Source: Phoenix dactylifera (taxonomy: Eukaryota; Streptophyta; Magnoliopsida; Arecales; Arecaceae). From it: a stretch of DNA of 64,000 nucleotides. Within the stretch, counting starts at the first letter, position 1; each line of letters starts with the position of its first letter. Positions 13,340 through 25,673 of the stretch are shown here, in pieces. The position numbers and the translations under genes were made by a program. Location: positions 2,418,001 to 2,482,000 of the forward strand of contig NC_052400.1 of assembly GCF_009389715.1 (NCBI RefSeq), given 5' to 3'. The notes below the pieces were generated by a model. The model worked only from the letters and a program-made list of their open reading frames with translations. It searched no databases and had not been told where the DNA came from.

Positions 13340-13400
13340 AACGGTCAAATGAGTTCAAAGAAGGATTCCAGCGAAAAAGAGGACGACATAAAGAGAGGGG
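13238..13400 (-). other. Probable 5' untranslated exon of the DUF630/DUF632 gene
   Basis: On the minus strand a strong donor, AATCCAG|GTCAGTC, lies at 13238/13237, preceded by a long pyrimidine (CT)n tract. CT-rich leaders are common in plant 5' UTRs. The leader intron would run to an acceptor shortly upstream of the ATG at 11673; I could not choose that acceptor with certainty. The transcription start is not defined, so the outer boundary is approximate. Confidence 0.45.
13305..13338. repeat. (GA)n/(CT)n microsatellite
   Basis: An uninterrupted GA dinucleotide run on the plus strand, lying in the probable 5' leader of the minus-strand DUF630/DUF632 gene. CT tracts in leaders can act as GAGA-type regulatory elements and tend to vary in length between individuals. 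Confidence 0.85.
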
Positions 13401-13499
13401 GTGAGAGGAGAGGCGGAAGCGGAGAGTATGACACTTGCTAGAGCCTCTGCCCCTGAACTTGAATAAAATTACAAAAGCAGCCCGATTCACGTCTTTCCA

Positions 13500-16400
13500 T
13501 GTGAGGCCTTATAATCCAATCCACCCTATTTAGATTCTCTCATCAGACGGTTGTAATCATTCTTCTTTTCGCATGCTATGATCTCGTCCGTCCAGTATGT
13601 GCAGCCAGGAATCACAACACTGTTTCTGTGTACAAGACTAACAGGGGACGCATCGAGGCGCTCGATGCCTATTTTAGGAAGAAAAAGTCTAAAGTCACCT
13701 TGGTGTACGTTGCTGTCCAACTAACTTTTTCTGGTCGTCCAGAAATGCCCCTTGGCTCTTCCTTAGGACTTGGGTAAATTAGTAATTTTGCCAGCAGGGA
13801 GTTTAACGGTAAAAAAAAGGGAGTTTAATTGTGCGGAGATCTTCGAGATATTTTGAAATATTTGTGTTGTGGGCTTAGAAAGGAGTTTTGTATAAGTTAA
13901 CAAAATAGTATTAGTATTTTTCTGTTAAAACCTCAAGGTTTGGGGAAATTGGGAATTTTCTAAAGGGTAAAGTGAAATATAGGTGGGCTGGAAAAGCAAA
14001 AGAGATAAAGATTCTTTTGGTCCATCTAAAATGAAAAGTTTCATTTTGATGCCTTAGTTTTGAAGAAATTATATCGTGCATGGTGTGCACCATATAGCTA
14101 TGCATGTTGCCAACTCGCAACCATTTATTTCTATGAGCTCTATTTATAAAGCACTCGTTTCGGTGCACTGCTATAGAAATAAATAATTATAATTTGCTAT
14201 ATGGTGTATGCTGTGTAGGATATAATAACAATTGCTTGTCCAGACATTTGCTAAACCATCTATGTGCAAGCCTGGTGTAGAAAAAATAATAATATATAGC
14301 GACTAAACCATCTCCCTGGCTAGGCGAAGAATTTTTCTTCTTTTTTTTAAATGACAGGTAGATGTTGCTCTAAGCTAACTTCAATGTTAAGGGCCCATGC
14401 AAATCAAAATAGTTGAGCGTGATCTAAATTACGAGTCATAACACTGTACAAGCTGCCCGCACGGTTGATGAGCTCCCGAATGATGGATGTCAATTACACT
14501 AATTTTATATATGAGCGGTTGTTCTAACTGTTTGCTTAATGGCCCATTTAAACCCAATTGAATAAGATAGGCATGGACCCTTCCTCCAGGTAGTTTTATG
14601 TGCTAAAAACTTCAAAAAAACATGAAGAAGGTTTACCATAAGCCATTTTCTACATAAAGATGGCTAGGCTTCTAGAATGTAGAGGTGGCAATTGGATTGG
14701 CTACAGGTTGGGTTGGATGCAGATTGGATCAAAAATTCATCAACCCAAATTCGACTTGTTTAGTAAATAGATCAAAAGTTCAAATCTAAATCCAATCTAT
14801 TTATTAAGCAAGTAACTTAATTCGACCCACATAACCTATTTATTAAATAAGTCAAGTCATGTAAACAAGTTGAACGGGCTAGAAAAGTTTTTAACAAATT
14901 AAATGGATTAAGCGGATCGGATTAAAGAGGTTAAACAGATTGGTTCATAATCCGATCTAATTATTAAACGAGTCAAAACATGTTAAACATGTCAAAAGTT
15001 TATATCCAAACCAACCTATTTAATAAACAGATTTGGACTGGCTGACTATTTATTACTCAAATCTATTTATGCCAAATCCAAATTTGCTTAAAACAGGCCG
15101 TTCATAAGTCGGATCGATGGATCAAGCCACAAATTGCCGCACCGCCCTTACCAAAAAGCTGAAGTAATAAGCAAGAGATAAATTAGTAAATTATCTCGCC
15201 GCTTCTAGTCACTTCCCAGTTTGCAGGTTCTAAAAGAAGCCAACGGCGGTCAATAGGAGCCCTGTGGATTGAGATAAATATACAGTGATACCGGCGATCA
15301 GATCAATCTCAAAATGCGGAAAGGAGCTTTAGTTTTAGCCTTTTGACCATCCCAAGGTTGGCGAGCTGATTAATTAGGATGCTGACGCGTGCATTCTTTT
15401 TCATGCAGTTGCAGGAAGGAATCCTTTCCCCTGATTTATTAATAGAGAATACAAAAGATATGACAAGGAACAAGGCGATAAGAGTCTGAATTGCCTTCCA
15501 TTTTAAGGAGAGGCTCCATCTTCTTTGATAAAGCAAGGTGTTCTACTTTCTTTTCAGTGCAAAGATGAGACCATAAAGTTTTGACAATGCCTCCAGTAGT
15601 GCAAGATTGATTGACAGCAACTTCCATAAGAAACACTCTTTGAGTTCCTTTAATTTCGATCCACACTCGCCAACAAGAGCTGGTGCAAGTTCAAGGAAGA
15701 TGCGAGGAGGTCCATAACAACTTCAAGGAAGATGGCCAACCTCCCCAACTCAAGCACCTGTTGATAGCTAATCATACTCCTTTGACAGATGGGCAATGGA
15801 GATATAGGTGGGAAGTCATTTCGTGGGAGTCCCACCCAAAGATTTGCAGGCCATCATTTTCTAGTTAAGATTTCACAAGTATGGAACCTATTTTTTTAAT
15901 GAAGGCTGCATGAAAACTTTCACTCTCCGGTGCACAGTTGCCTTCCATAATGCCTTATTGTAGGGAACGATCGAGAGTCCTCCATTATTTCGGAAAGAAT
16001 AGAAGTTGACGGAGAAACCCCCATGTAGACATGTAAACGTGAAGGTGGCGGACCTTCCACCTGATGACAAATATTATTCTTGAAAGCTCATATTTTTGCT
16101 TTACCTTATCACTGTGGTAAAGAGCCTAGAGTAAGTATAAGCATCTAGTTAATTTCCACTAATCCTATAGTTTAACATCTCAGCATATAACCAAATCTAG
16201 CTCCTCAAAACAAATCCAAGTTCATAACATTCTTGACGAAGAGAGAGGTAAAGCCACCTAGCCTTTATTAGAAAAGAAAATTTTACATAAACTATTTATA
16301 AAAAATTTGTAAGAAAGAAAAACATAAAAGAGCAATAAATTTTTTTTACAAAAAATAGTAGTTTGTAATTATTTCAACAAGCTGATCAATCTGCTGAGTC

Positions 16401-16646
16401 ATTTGAAGGATCTAAGTCCATAACACTCGCAGCTTGTATGCACCACTCTTCTATATATTTACCAAGACAAATAACAGAATAGAATATATCTGATATAACT
16501 ATACTATTTGTTATGCCTGCAATTAGAATATATTTGTTGTATATACCATTTGCTTGGTCAAATATTAATGAATAATTGATCATTGGAAGCACAGATAAGA
16601 AAACTATCATGAAAGTTTGCTTCATCATGGAGAAATGCATGAACAA
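13500..16646. other. Intergenic region between the DUF630/DUF632 and PPR genes
   Basis: No gene with splice or codon support. It holds a degenerate repeat at 14680-15150 (listed separately). The open stretches on the minus strand near 15.3-15.8 kb read as protein-like for short runs (for example GTQRVFLMEVAVNQSC) but are interrupted, so they could be an old retroelement gag-like remnant. I would not call a gene there. Confidence 0.4.
14680..15150. repeat. Degenerate dispersed repeat of the 'GAGGTGGCAATTGG' type
   Basis: It starts TAGAGGTGGCAATTGGATTG and ends near CACAAATTGCCGCACCGCC, so the ends are loosely inverted (GGTGGCAATT… / …AATTGCCGCACC). The interior repeats motifs for 'ttggttgga…aatctatttattaa' many times. 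A related start, GGGATGGCAACGGGTCGGGT, occurs at about 55415. This looks like a common non-autonomous plant element, but I cannot assign a superfamily. Confidence 0.4.
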
Positions 16647-16663
16647 TAACCAATGCTCTCTCT

Positions 16664-17142
16664 CTCTTTTTTTTTGGTGCACCGGCGTCTTAGTACATTC
16701 AGCCGTGAGTACGCTCAAAATAGTCATAGTACAAAACACGCTCTAGTACCGCCGACACGTGCTCCAAAACTCCCATAAGATGGCCCCAAAGTGGCATGCT
16801 GCAAAAGAGGCAATTCAGTCTACCGCACGTTTCGCCTTCTGAAAGACATGCGAGATTCAGAAGGAGACAAACTCCCTCACAAGATGATATATATCATAGG
16901 CTAGAGGGTGCAAATCTGGTCTGGCACGCTCCCTCCGAATCCAGTCAATCACTGTAGCCGAATCTCCTTCAAAAAAGATCCGTCGAACATCCAGATGCAC
17001 TCAGGCCTGAACGAGGCTCTCCAATGCTGCACATAAATCCGCCACTGGGACAGATTCATCAAAAATATGCCATCCTCCGGCTGCAATCAATCTAAAATCA
17101 TGGTATCTGATCATAAAATCCACACTGCATCTACTACCGCCC
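16664..17142 (-). mobile_element. 5'-truncated LINE insertion with 17-bp target-site duplication
   Basis: TAACCAATGCTCTCTCT is present at 16647-16663 and again at 17143-17159. Between them, on the minus strand, the sequence encodes decayed RNase H pieces (DFMIRYHDFRLIAAGGW, then RRIFFEGDSATVIDWIRRER) with several stops. It ends in an A-run, seen as a T-run at 16667-16675 on the plus strand. Target duplication plus poly(A) show a LINE that integrated antisense to the neighbouring PPR gene. Removing the insert would restore an ordinary PPR upstream region. Its 3' end lies far from, and its 5'-truncated end close to, the PPR start codon. Confidence 0.88.
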
Positions 17143-17212
17143 TAACCAATGCTCTCTCTGACAGCATGCATGGTCTTTCTTTCCCTCTCTAAGTTTAATT
17201 TCCATACATATC

Positions 17213-19205
17213 ATGCATGGTCTCCAATACATCATACGTCAAGATGGCAAATGCTTTATCAGGTCATCCATCAAAACGATGCTAAAACCCAAACTCCCGA
17301 AAGCCAAACCACCTCCCCTCCTACGCCTCCCTCCAAGAGCCCAAGAAGAACGACCTCACCATCACCACCGCGTCCTGAGCCTCTTGAAACAATGCGATTC
17401 CCTGCATTCCTTCAAGCAGATCCACTCCCACATGCTCACCTCCTCGATCCAGAAGCCGAACCACCTCCTCTCCAAGCTCGTGGTGGACCTCAAAGACCTC
17501 CCCTACTCCACTCTCCTCTTCTCCCAAATCCCCCACCCCAACGACTTCTCCTTCAACCTCATGATCCGCGGCCTCGCCACTTGTTGGAACGACCACTCTC
17601 TCGCCCTCCATTACTACCTCCGCATGCTCAAATCCGGCGCCAAGCCCAACCACTACACCTACCCCTTCGTCCTCCTCGCCTCCGCGAACCTCCAATCGTC
17701 GTACCACGGGCGAACCGCCCACGCGTCCGTCTTCAAGGCCGGGCTCGACGCGAATGACCACGTCCAGCATTCCCTGATCACCATGTATTCGAGGTGCGGC
17801 GCGGTGGGCGCCGCACGTAAGGTGTTCGATGAAATCTGCCACAGGGATATGATCTCCTGGAATTCGATGATTTCGGGGTACGCTAGGATGGGATTTGCAA
17901 GGGAGGCCGTCGGGTTATTCCGGACGATGAGGGCGGAGGGGTTCGACCCGGATGAGGTGACTCTGGCGAGCGTCCTGGCGGCGTGCGGAGACCTCGGCGA
18001 CCTGAGCTTCGGAGCGTGCTTGGAGGGCTTGGTGGAGGGGATGAAATTGGAGCTAAACTCCTTTGTCGGGTCTGCATTGATTGATATGTACGGCAAGTGT
18101 GGGGATCTCGAGTCTGCAAGGAGGGTTTTTGATGGTATGGCGAAGAAGGATTTGGTCGTGTGGAATGCAATGATCACAGGGCGAGTATATATAAACTTTC
18201 ACTTCCTTTAATGCTCCTTCATACTGAATCATTAGATATCTTTGTTTGAGCAGGTATGCACAGAATGGGATGTCCCATGAAGCCATTGCATTATTCCACG
18301 CCATGAGAGAGGCAAGGACAGAGCCGGACAGGATCACGATGGTTGGGGTGCTCTCGGCATGCGCAGCGATTGGGGCCCTTGAGCTGGGCTCATGGCTGGA
18401 TGCATACGCTTCGCGAGAAGGAATTCACCGCAATGTATATGTCGGCACGGCCCTTATCGACATGTATGCCAAGTGCGGAGATCTGGACCGAGCAGTCCGG
18501 ATCTTCGATACGATGCCGCGGAGAAACATAGTCTCATGGAATGCCATGATCTCCGCCCTTGCCTTCCACGGACGAGGCCGAGAAGCAATTTCGCTCTTCG
18601 AACGTATGAGGAATGAGGAAGGAGCAATCCAGCCAAATGAGATCACTTTTGTCGGGATTCTATCTGCGTGTGTGCATGGGGGGCTCGTTGATGAAGGCCG
18701 TCGGTGGTTTAATTCCATGGGATCGGTGTTCGGACTTGCTCCAAAGATCGAGCATTATTCTTGCATGGCGGACCTTTTAGCGCGTGCTGGGCTCCTGGAA
18801 GAAGCATGGGAATTCGTTGAGAAGATGCCGGAGAAGCCTGATGCGGTTGTGCTTGGGGCTCTGCTTGCTGCTTGTAGGAATTGTAGGAATGTGGGAGTTG
18901 GAGAGAGGGTTATAAACAAGATTCTGGAGTTGGATCCTTCGAACTCCGGGAATTATGTGATTTCTTCTAAAATTTATGCGGGCTCGAAGAGGTGGGATGA
19001 TTCAGCGAGGATGAGGGGGTTGATGAGGGAGAGGGGCATAAGCAAAACCCCTGGTTGTAGCTGGATTGAGGTTGATGGCCGAGTCCATGAATTCCATGCT
19101 GGTGATGGATTGCACTTAAAAGCTGCGGAGATTTGTCAAATGATCGACATACTGGTCGAGGAGATGAAGATGGAAGGATACAGCCCAAACGCTGACCTGT
19201 TGTGA
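17213..19205 (+). CDS. PLS-class pentatricopeptide repeat (PPR) protein with E domain
   Basis: Two exons, 17213-18180 and 18254-19205 (TGA), total 639 codons; a second in-frame ATG at 17279 gives 617 and may be the real start. The protein carries tandem P, L and S repeats typical of the class: PHPNDFSFNLMIRGL, HSLITMYSRCGAVGAARKVF, ISWNSMISGYARMGFAREAV, SALIDMYGKCGDLESARRVF, VWNAMITGYAQNGMSHEAI, TALIDMYAKCGDLDRAVRIF and YSCMADLLARAGLLEEAWEF. An E/E+ region follows (SGNYVISSKIYAGSKRWDDS, KTPGCSWIEVDGRVHEF). There is no DYW deaminase domain. Such proteins bind organellar RNA and usually specify C-to-U editing or processing sites. From memory it resembles Arabidopsis At2g34400. The exons join as ITG|YAQ only if the donor is GC (GG|GCGAGT), giving a 73-bp GC-AG intron. 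Exon 1 is GC-rich. A LINE sits just upstream. Confidence 0.93.
18181..18253 (+). other. GC-AG intron of the PPR gene
   Basis: The splice joins ATGATCACAGG to GTATGCACAGAATGGG, restoring the repeat as AMITGYAQNG. The donor reads GG|GCGAGTATA and the acceptor TTTGAGCAG|G. A GT donor 4 bases downstream (GCGA|GTATAT) breaks the frame. At 73 bp it is near the minimum plant intron length. GC-AG introns are a known minor class with strong flanking consensus. Confidence 0.75.
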
Positions 19206-20446
19206 GGAATCATTATGGGATTGATCAAAAGAAGGTATTGCCATCTAATGCTTTGATTGAGATTTGTACTGTTCCATGGATAGCAGTTTGATCGGTTGAT
19301 TGGTTCTTTCAGTTTGCTTGTATTCCTTCATGTTTGCAGGTGGCCAGACGAGACCTCTTGGTTTTGGAGAATGAGGTGTCCTCATATACGGGTCTTCTCA
19401 GGAAATTTTTTGAGCATTCTAACAGGCAGAAGCAGCAGCCTTCAGTGCAATCACAAGGAGCCTTACAGAGACTAAGAACAATTTCACAAATATATATCAT
19501 TGGCATCTAAAGCTCCTACCACGATGATCGGCATCGATGATATGAGGTGTCGCACAAATGAATGGATGCTAGAAGACAGCTATCACCTCTCCACTCCAGC
19601 TCCATTTCTAGATGAACGATGAGATCCATCATCTCAAATATCCTGAGCAAACGCTGCAATACCGCTGCATGCATTGTGTAGGGGGTCTGGCATCTGCAGA
19701 ATTCTCATAAAAATAAAAATCTCCTAAAAGCACACTGGAGATAAAGTGTCAAGGAATAATAACATTCCCAATGAACTCATCAATCTGTCCAGCGTTCACG
19801 ATGAAGATCTAAGAAGTACAATTTAACATGTAATGCTAAAAAATGATAAAACACTGTTAAAAATGTGTTCTATGCATTTGATATACAGGGATGTGTGTTA
19901 TGGAGAGAGAGAGAGAGAGCAAGAGATTGCTGTCATGTTGCTCTACTTCTCTTCCATTCATAAAGTGTAAATGTTTCATCATCTGGGCTTCCTTGCATGT
20001 GCAAAATATATGCTTACAGAAGAAACGTGAATTGCTGGTTGTTACATGGAATGCTGATAGCAGCCAATTCAGGCTCATGCCAGCAACAAAAATGGAAACA
20101 TAGGGACTTCAATAATGTTGAGAGAACAAATAAATTTTTCCCAACTTCAATATTCTCTGAAAGTCTATACAACTAACTGCAGCTCTATAATAATAATCAT
20201 ATGTAGTTCTGCAAGAAGCACTGCAAGGCATCGCATATTCAGCTTTTGATAGACAGCTGAATTGAAAAGAAGTGTGACATAACATAACTGCATCTGTAGG
20301 CACTCCAACCACATTATACTTTCATTTAAGATACCTGCTGTACATGAAAATTTGGAAGTTTGGACAGCAGCTGGTTGGCATTTGCATGGTCTGTAAGATA
20401 ATTACAGGTAAAATTACATGGTGCAGCCAACAACAGTTTTTAGAAG
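19206..20446. other. Convergent intergenic region (3' flanks of PPR and F-box genes)
   Basis: The two genes point towards each other, so this 1.24 kb holds both 3' UTRs. A short GA run lies near 19902-19918. A possible intron in the PPR 3' UTR (donor about 19235, acceptor GTTTGCAG|GTGG about 19340) cannot be tested from sequence alone. No further gene seen. Confidence 0.45.
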
Positions 20447-23400
20447 CTAATAGCCCAACCAAGAAGATGGTATTGGCTGGAACCTGGATTTTGCACATGC
20501 CAATATATCGCAGTAGTCTGAGTGGTTGAAGCAGTCGCGGAAATCTGTGAATAGCTTCTCATATACCCTCCACAATACTTTGTATGGTCTTGAGTATGGA
20601 TATGGAAGAAAAGACTGCAAATTAAAATTACATGGAAAAAAGGCTTTATGTCTCATGATGACAGTTTTATGCAAGCTACAGAAAAAGAGGCAAGAAAGTG
20701 AGATGATCTTTTATGCGGCAAGCATGTTTGTCTTGCTATCCTGAGCACAAGCAATTTCTAAACCACAGTTTCCTACAAGAGATGTATATTGAATGTCTTA
20801 ATTTTTAACTTCTTCCTTTGGATATTGTAGCTCAACAGTTTCCAATTCCATCGATGTTGTCATGCCTCTTCACCATCTGACTTCTAGAAAAAAATAGGCC
20901 TCACACAGCTCGTCCAGCTGGCATTGCAACGTCTTGAGCCTTGCCTTTGTTAATGAACTTATTTCATGACTTCAAAGCAAGGACTCAAGTGCTGTGGCAA
21001 TGGGGCTGGTTGGCACGGTATTTGCCATCCCAAAACAAGTAAAAACTTCTGAAAAAAAGGCTCCATACTGAGTGGTAGTGAGCCATATTAACCCATGCCA
21101 AACGAATATGTATTGAAATGGGCCAGCATGGGTTGACAACCTATGATTCATAGGCAATTGCGGCACATGTGCATGCGTAATGCCAACATGGTGTTAACGC
21201 AGCATGGCATAATCAGTGCTTGAATCCTTGCTAAATACTAATCACATGTGGCATGATACTAACCCAAGGTTTTCTATATCGAATACGATCACCCAATACC
21301 AGGTAGATCGTACTGCTCCAATAAGGCAAGGAAGAGTATGGGGGCCTCGATATGCTACTGTGTAGACATATGGTACAGCTGCTGTCTTGCCTCCAGCAGT
21401 GCAGCATGTTGTTACGGGCATATTATTGTATTGACCTGACCCACACTGGTAAACTATTGGTACAGGGTGCGCCACCGAGACTAAAAACCTTGCTTCTATA
21501 AATTATCAACTTTAGTATATAAAAAAGAAGTCTATATGGTTGTGCATGCCCTTGCGTTGGATGTCAACATCATCTTCCTTGTTCCAATTTAAAAAGGGGT
21601 AGATTTCTCTAAATTGCTCTATAAATCCCATTGTCATAAATGTACGTGGTCCATAAGCTGAAAGCTGCTCTAAAAGATGTTGTGAAAATATAGTTTAAAA
21701 GATTGCATATTTGCTTTCTAAAGGTTATCTTGTTTTGAGAAATTGTCATATATTTAATTTAAATATGTAACCATAAGCATTTTTCTTAAAACCATAATAT
21801 ATATGAAGAGCAATTGTCTAGCACAAACTGAGTGAGATTAAAAGAGAGTTATGACAATGCTTACATCTCCTTCTTGTGCAAGACGCTTTAGTAGTGAAAA
21901 GGTGTGCTCATTTTCTTCCAAATTGTTGATAACTGCTAGCCAGATTTGTGAAGCAAGTTCATGGGCCTTGTCTCGTGACCGACCACAAGCAATAAATTGA
22001 TCTGCTTGAAGGAAAAAATGTCCCTAACTAGTGAGAGGAATTGTGTGCGTCATTGGCGGTTCATAGCAAAAATAAACATACTTTTCTCATCATCATCATG
22101 GAAAATTCAAAAATCCTATATCTATGGAAGGGAGAAAACAATTAAATATATGAACCTTCAAATGTTGGACAAATTAGCAAAATAGAAATCAACATGAAAT
22201 TGTGTCCCCAAAAATTTTTTATATCCCTCTTGCTATTTGACTTACAGCACATATTGAAAGACATCTTTGCATAAGTCTATTTTTAACACATTTTGCAACA
22301 GTAGCAACAAGAAAGAAGATAGGAGCATTGTCTTTCCACTATTTCATGTGATTGAAAATATAATAAGGTTCACCGAATCGGTACCGAAGGGCATACTAGC
22401 CGGCGATTGGTTTGGTACAGTATGAGTACGTTCCATACTGAGCCGAGGTTTATCGGAACCCGGGGATGGAGAGGGAGACGGGGAGGAGGAGGAGAGGGAA
22501 GGAGAGAGAGAGAGAGAGAGGTGTACCTCATCATCGCAGAATCCTAACCTTAGCTAGTATTGTCATCTTGGAGTCGTCATCATCATAGACAGAGAGTAGA
22601 AACAAGAGACAGAGAGGGTGAGGAGAGAGAGGAATCGGGAGATTGAGATAGAGAGGATCAGAGGGGTTTATAAAAAAAAGGTTCGGCTTGGGAACTAAAT
22701 TGACCAGCCGAACCATCCTAGTAATTGTTCAGTCTGGTTTCGTACGCCTTGAACCATCCGGTTCGGGACGATTTGGCATTCCTTGATTTGATGTCTTTTG
22801 GAGAATAGGTAAGAAAAAACATGACATGGAAACAGATTCAATGTCATAAAATTTAGAGTTTCTCGTACACACACATGAAAAGGTTCGCTCATGCTCGAGG
22901 GAGCATCCCACTTAATGATCGGCCTGCTGGTTCATGCAAATCCGAAGATGTCATCATGAACGAGCCACATGCAGGGAAACTTGCATTTGTGGTTCTAGCC
23001 TGGCTTCTTTGTTCTGTTTGAAAATCATCTTCTGCTTATTTTGTTCTCAAATTTTTATAAGCAAAAGTTCCCGTATATATGGTTTATTGCATATTTACCC
23101 TTCAACAATCACCATTTGCATATATACCCCTCAAAATGGCTTGTTTTTTGCAATGCTGCCCCTCCCCTTAGATCTTTGGCTGACAATGTTAATAAATAAC
23201 ACTCTCAATGAAACTGATATTTTTACCCTTTTACATCAATACCCCTAGAATATTTTAACATTCAATTTATACTGTAAAAGCTATATTGTTCAATTAATTT
23301 TTCAAAGGTATTGATGTAAAAGGATAATAGTGCTATTTTGCACTTAAAAATGTTATTTACTAACACCGTTAGTCAAAAATCTAACAGAAGGGACAACATT

Positions 23401-25663
23401 GAAAAATGGGGTGTTTAAGGGGTATATATGCAAATAGTGATTTTTGAAGGGTAAATTTGCAATAAACTATATTTCTAGAGGGGTATATATGCAAAAATTC
23501 CACTTATATCACATCATATGTCAGGTCTTATTTTTCTTCTGTAATACGTAAATACCAAACAAAATAAAAAAAGGGAATGATATAAAACCACTAAAAAAAG
23601 AGAGTATATTTCCAAATTTTCAAATGCTCATTTTAATGCAATAAAAAAGAAGAATCCAGGTCATGCAGCAAAAAACTCTGAATTATGAGTCCCAATTGCC
23701 CGTTTTGCGTATGCAAATTATTTGTCCAAAAACAAGAGAAATGAGCATTGGCACCCTTTCTTCTATAGCTATAGCAAATGATTCAAACATAATATATTAA
23801 GAAATACAAACTTGCTAAATATCCTCAACGAACAGAGAGAATAGCAGCAACTTTGAAAACATAGAAAACCCACCAATTATGGTTCCATGGAGTATACTAG
23901 ATGGAGGCGGCATTATTGAGAGCTCAAGCTGCTCTTTCAGATACAGGTAAATGTGGCCGACAAGTTCGTCGATTTCGCCATTCAACGCAATAATGTGTTC
24001 ACTGACATATAAGGCTGCATATCTCCTGATACATAAGATAAATTGTTAGTCAGTAAAATATTACTTCAATAAGATAGCTCTTCTTAAATGCTCAAACAAG
24101 TGAACAACAAAACTTCAACAATCATCTTGTTTGCAATGGTATCCGCTACCACTAAGTGCATCAACTAAAAATATTGAAAATTTTCAGTAGAAATTCTATC
24201 ACATGATGCTTGCCAAATGATAATAATAATAAGACCAATCTGCTAGACATACCAGTTGGAGATACATCAAGACAACATATCTGCTCTAAAAATTCAAAAT
24301 TCTGTATTATAACCTCCCTTCTTTAGGTAGAAAAACATCCAAGGTTAAAAAAATATGGTGTCTCCAGACAGGACACATTACTATCACAAAATCCATTTTA
24401 AACATTTCACTATGTCACAATTGTTATTATATAAGATTATTGCAAAGGAAATCACCATTTACAACCAATTTGGAAACCGGAGGTTGTCCCTGTGTTCCAC
24501 AAATTCAGACCCACAAAAAGCTTTACCAAGCAACAGCATGTTGAGGGCTCTCAAGAATTCTATTTGCCAAAAGCCCTTTCACCTCTCGCAAGCAGACCTC
24601 TTCCGACATGGCAATATGATATTTTCTTCACATTCACAGATCCTTTGCAGAAAATTCCTTGAGTCACTTCTCAAGGTAATTCATCATCATGTTTATAGCT
24701 CTTTCATTGAAAATTTTTGAATCATAAGAACAAAATCAGATGTTGGAAAAGGGGGACCTGCAAAATCACTTAAACAGATGCCTAACCAGATTAACATGCA
24801 AGAGACTATCACTTGTAAAAATAACCAGTAAACAACTTTTCAAGGATGGAATAATTATGTTTTAGCATTAGTATAGAAAATTGAGAAAAAGGGCATATAA
24901 GTTCTCAATGTCAACAGGTAACCCAATTAGTGTACAACTGTACATAAAGTGATCTACAGAAATGAAATAATTTTTCTCTTATTATCAAGAGATTATTACA
25001 CACTATAAAGCTACCTTGCTTTCAAGAGAGACTTAAATATATCAGAAGCCAAAAAATCAGAATGGACAGGTTGGGAAAAGTTTCCTTCAGTTGAATGTGT
25101 AATCATATCCGAGCATATGATGTTAGGTGGGAGATAACAACACTGCAAAGTGCAATAGAAAGGGGAAGAATGCAATATAGGTCAATTGACATGCAAAATG
25201 ATCTTATGCAGTCATGGGTGTAGGGTTATAATGGTCCATTGAAGTCTAAAATGGACTTTGTGTGAGAGGAGGGGGAAAAAAAGAAAAAGTGACCCATTTT
25301 GGTGAAAAAGAAACTGAAGTATAATTTTCTTGCAATATCTCCCAGTGTTTGCTAAAAGCAAGCAAAGTAGAACTTTAAGGCAACATCTCCTGGAAAAACA
25401 AAGGAAATTGGAAGACTTTCTTAGAGAACTCACCTCCTACCCAAACCTCGAGGAATTGGTCCAGGCCATCGTTTCCTCTGACCAGCCAAAGGCCATTTCC
25501 TGGAAATAGCAGTTTGCCACAAAGATTCCCCTCGAAATATAGTAGCCCAGTGCTTACTGATGGATGATAGTTGACCCCACTCACAGATAGGCAACCGAAC
25601 AAAAATTTCTACAAGGAGATGATCGGGAAGCTTTCCAAAAGCATTATCATTGTCCTCCTCCAT
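20447..25663 (-). CDS. F-box protein (SCF E3 ligase substrate adaptor), family unnamed
   Basis: Four coding exons join in frame: 25663-25434, 24025-23874, 22001-21865 and 20614-20447 (TAG), total 228 aa from the ATG at 25663. The N-terminus has a clear F-box, FGKLPDHLLVEIFVRLPICE…ISKHWATIFRGESLWQ (residues about 9-50), followed by KRWPGPIPRGLGRRRYAALY. The rest is a conserved domain: DELVGHIYLYLKEQLELS, PPPSSILHGTII, AHELASQIWLAVINNLEENE, then LPYPYSRPYKVLWRVYEKLF and ACAKSRFQPIPSSWLGY at the C-terminus. F-box proteins bind SKP1/ASK and present substrates for ubiquitination; the substrate of this family is not known to me. Introns are 1.25-1.9 kb and full of repeats, including a foldback element (23078-23472). 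A TTTTGCAG acceptor lies 10 bases upstream of the ATG, so the leader is spliced; see the upstream exon at 28070-28236. Confidence 0.9.
22365..22780. repeat. Probable dispersed repeat in F-box intron 2
   Basis: The stretch begins ACCGAATCGGTACCGAAGG and ends near GAACCATCCGGTTCGGGACG, motifs I associate with common plant non-autonomous elements. The interior is a purine-rich GA/GGA tract. Termini are not clean and no target duplication was found, so this is only a suggestion. Confidence 0.3.
23078..23472. mobile_element. Foldback (long inverted repeat) MITE-like element
   Basis: The left arm TTTATTGCATATTTACCCTT…TTTGCATATATACCCC is repeated in inverse at the right end (GGGGTATATATGCAAATAGT…AAGGGTAAATTTGCAATAAA) with few mismatches. 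A second inner inverted pair is ACATCAATACC / GGTATTGATGT. The whole about 395-bp unit could fold into a hairpin. It lies in intron 2 of the F-box gene. Similar foldbacks occur at 43.4-44.4 and 56.5-56.9 kb. Confidence 0.75.
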
Positions 25664-25673
25664 CACAAGGCTT

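Noticed and set aside
16386..16739. 117-residue open frame on the minus strand
   Set aside because: It crosses the LINE target-site duplication and A-run, so it joins unrelated sequences by chance.
17149..17842. Open frames of 170-200 residues overlapping PPR exon 1 in other frames and on the minus strand
   Set aside because: Pro/Arg- or Gly/Val-rich shadows of a GC-rich exon; only the PPR frame shows repeat motifs.
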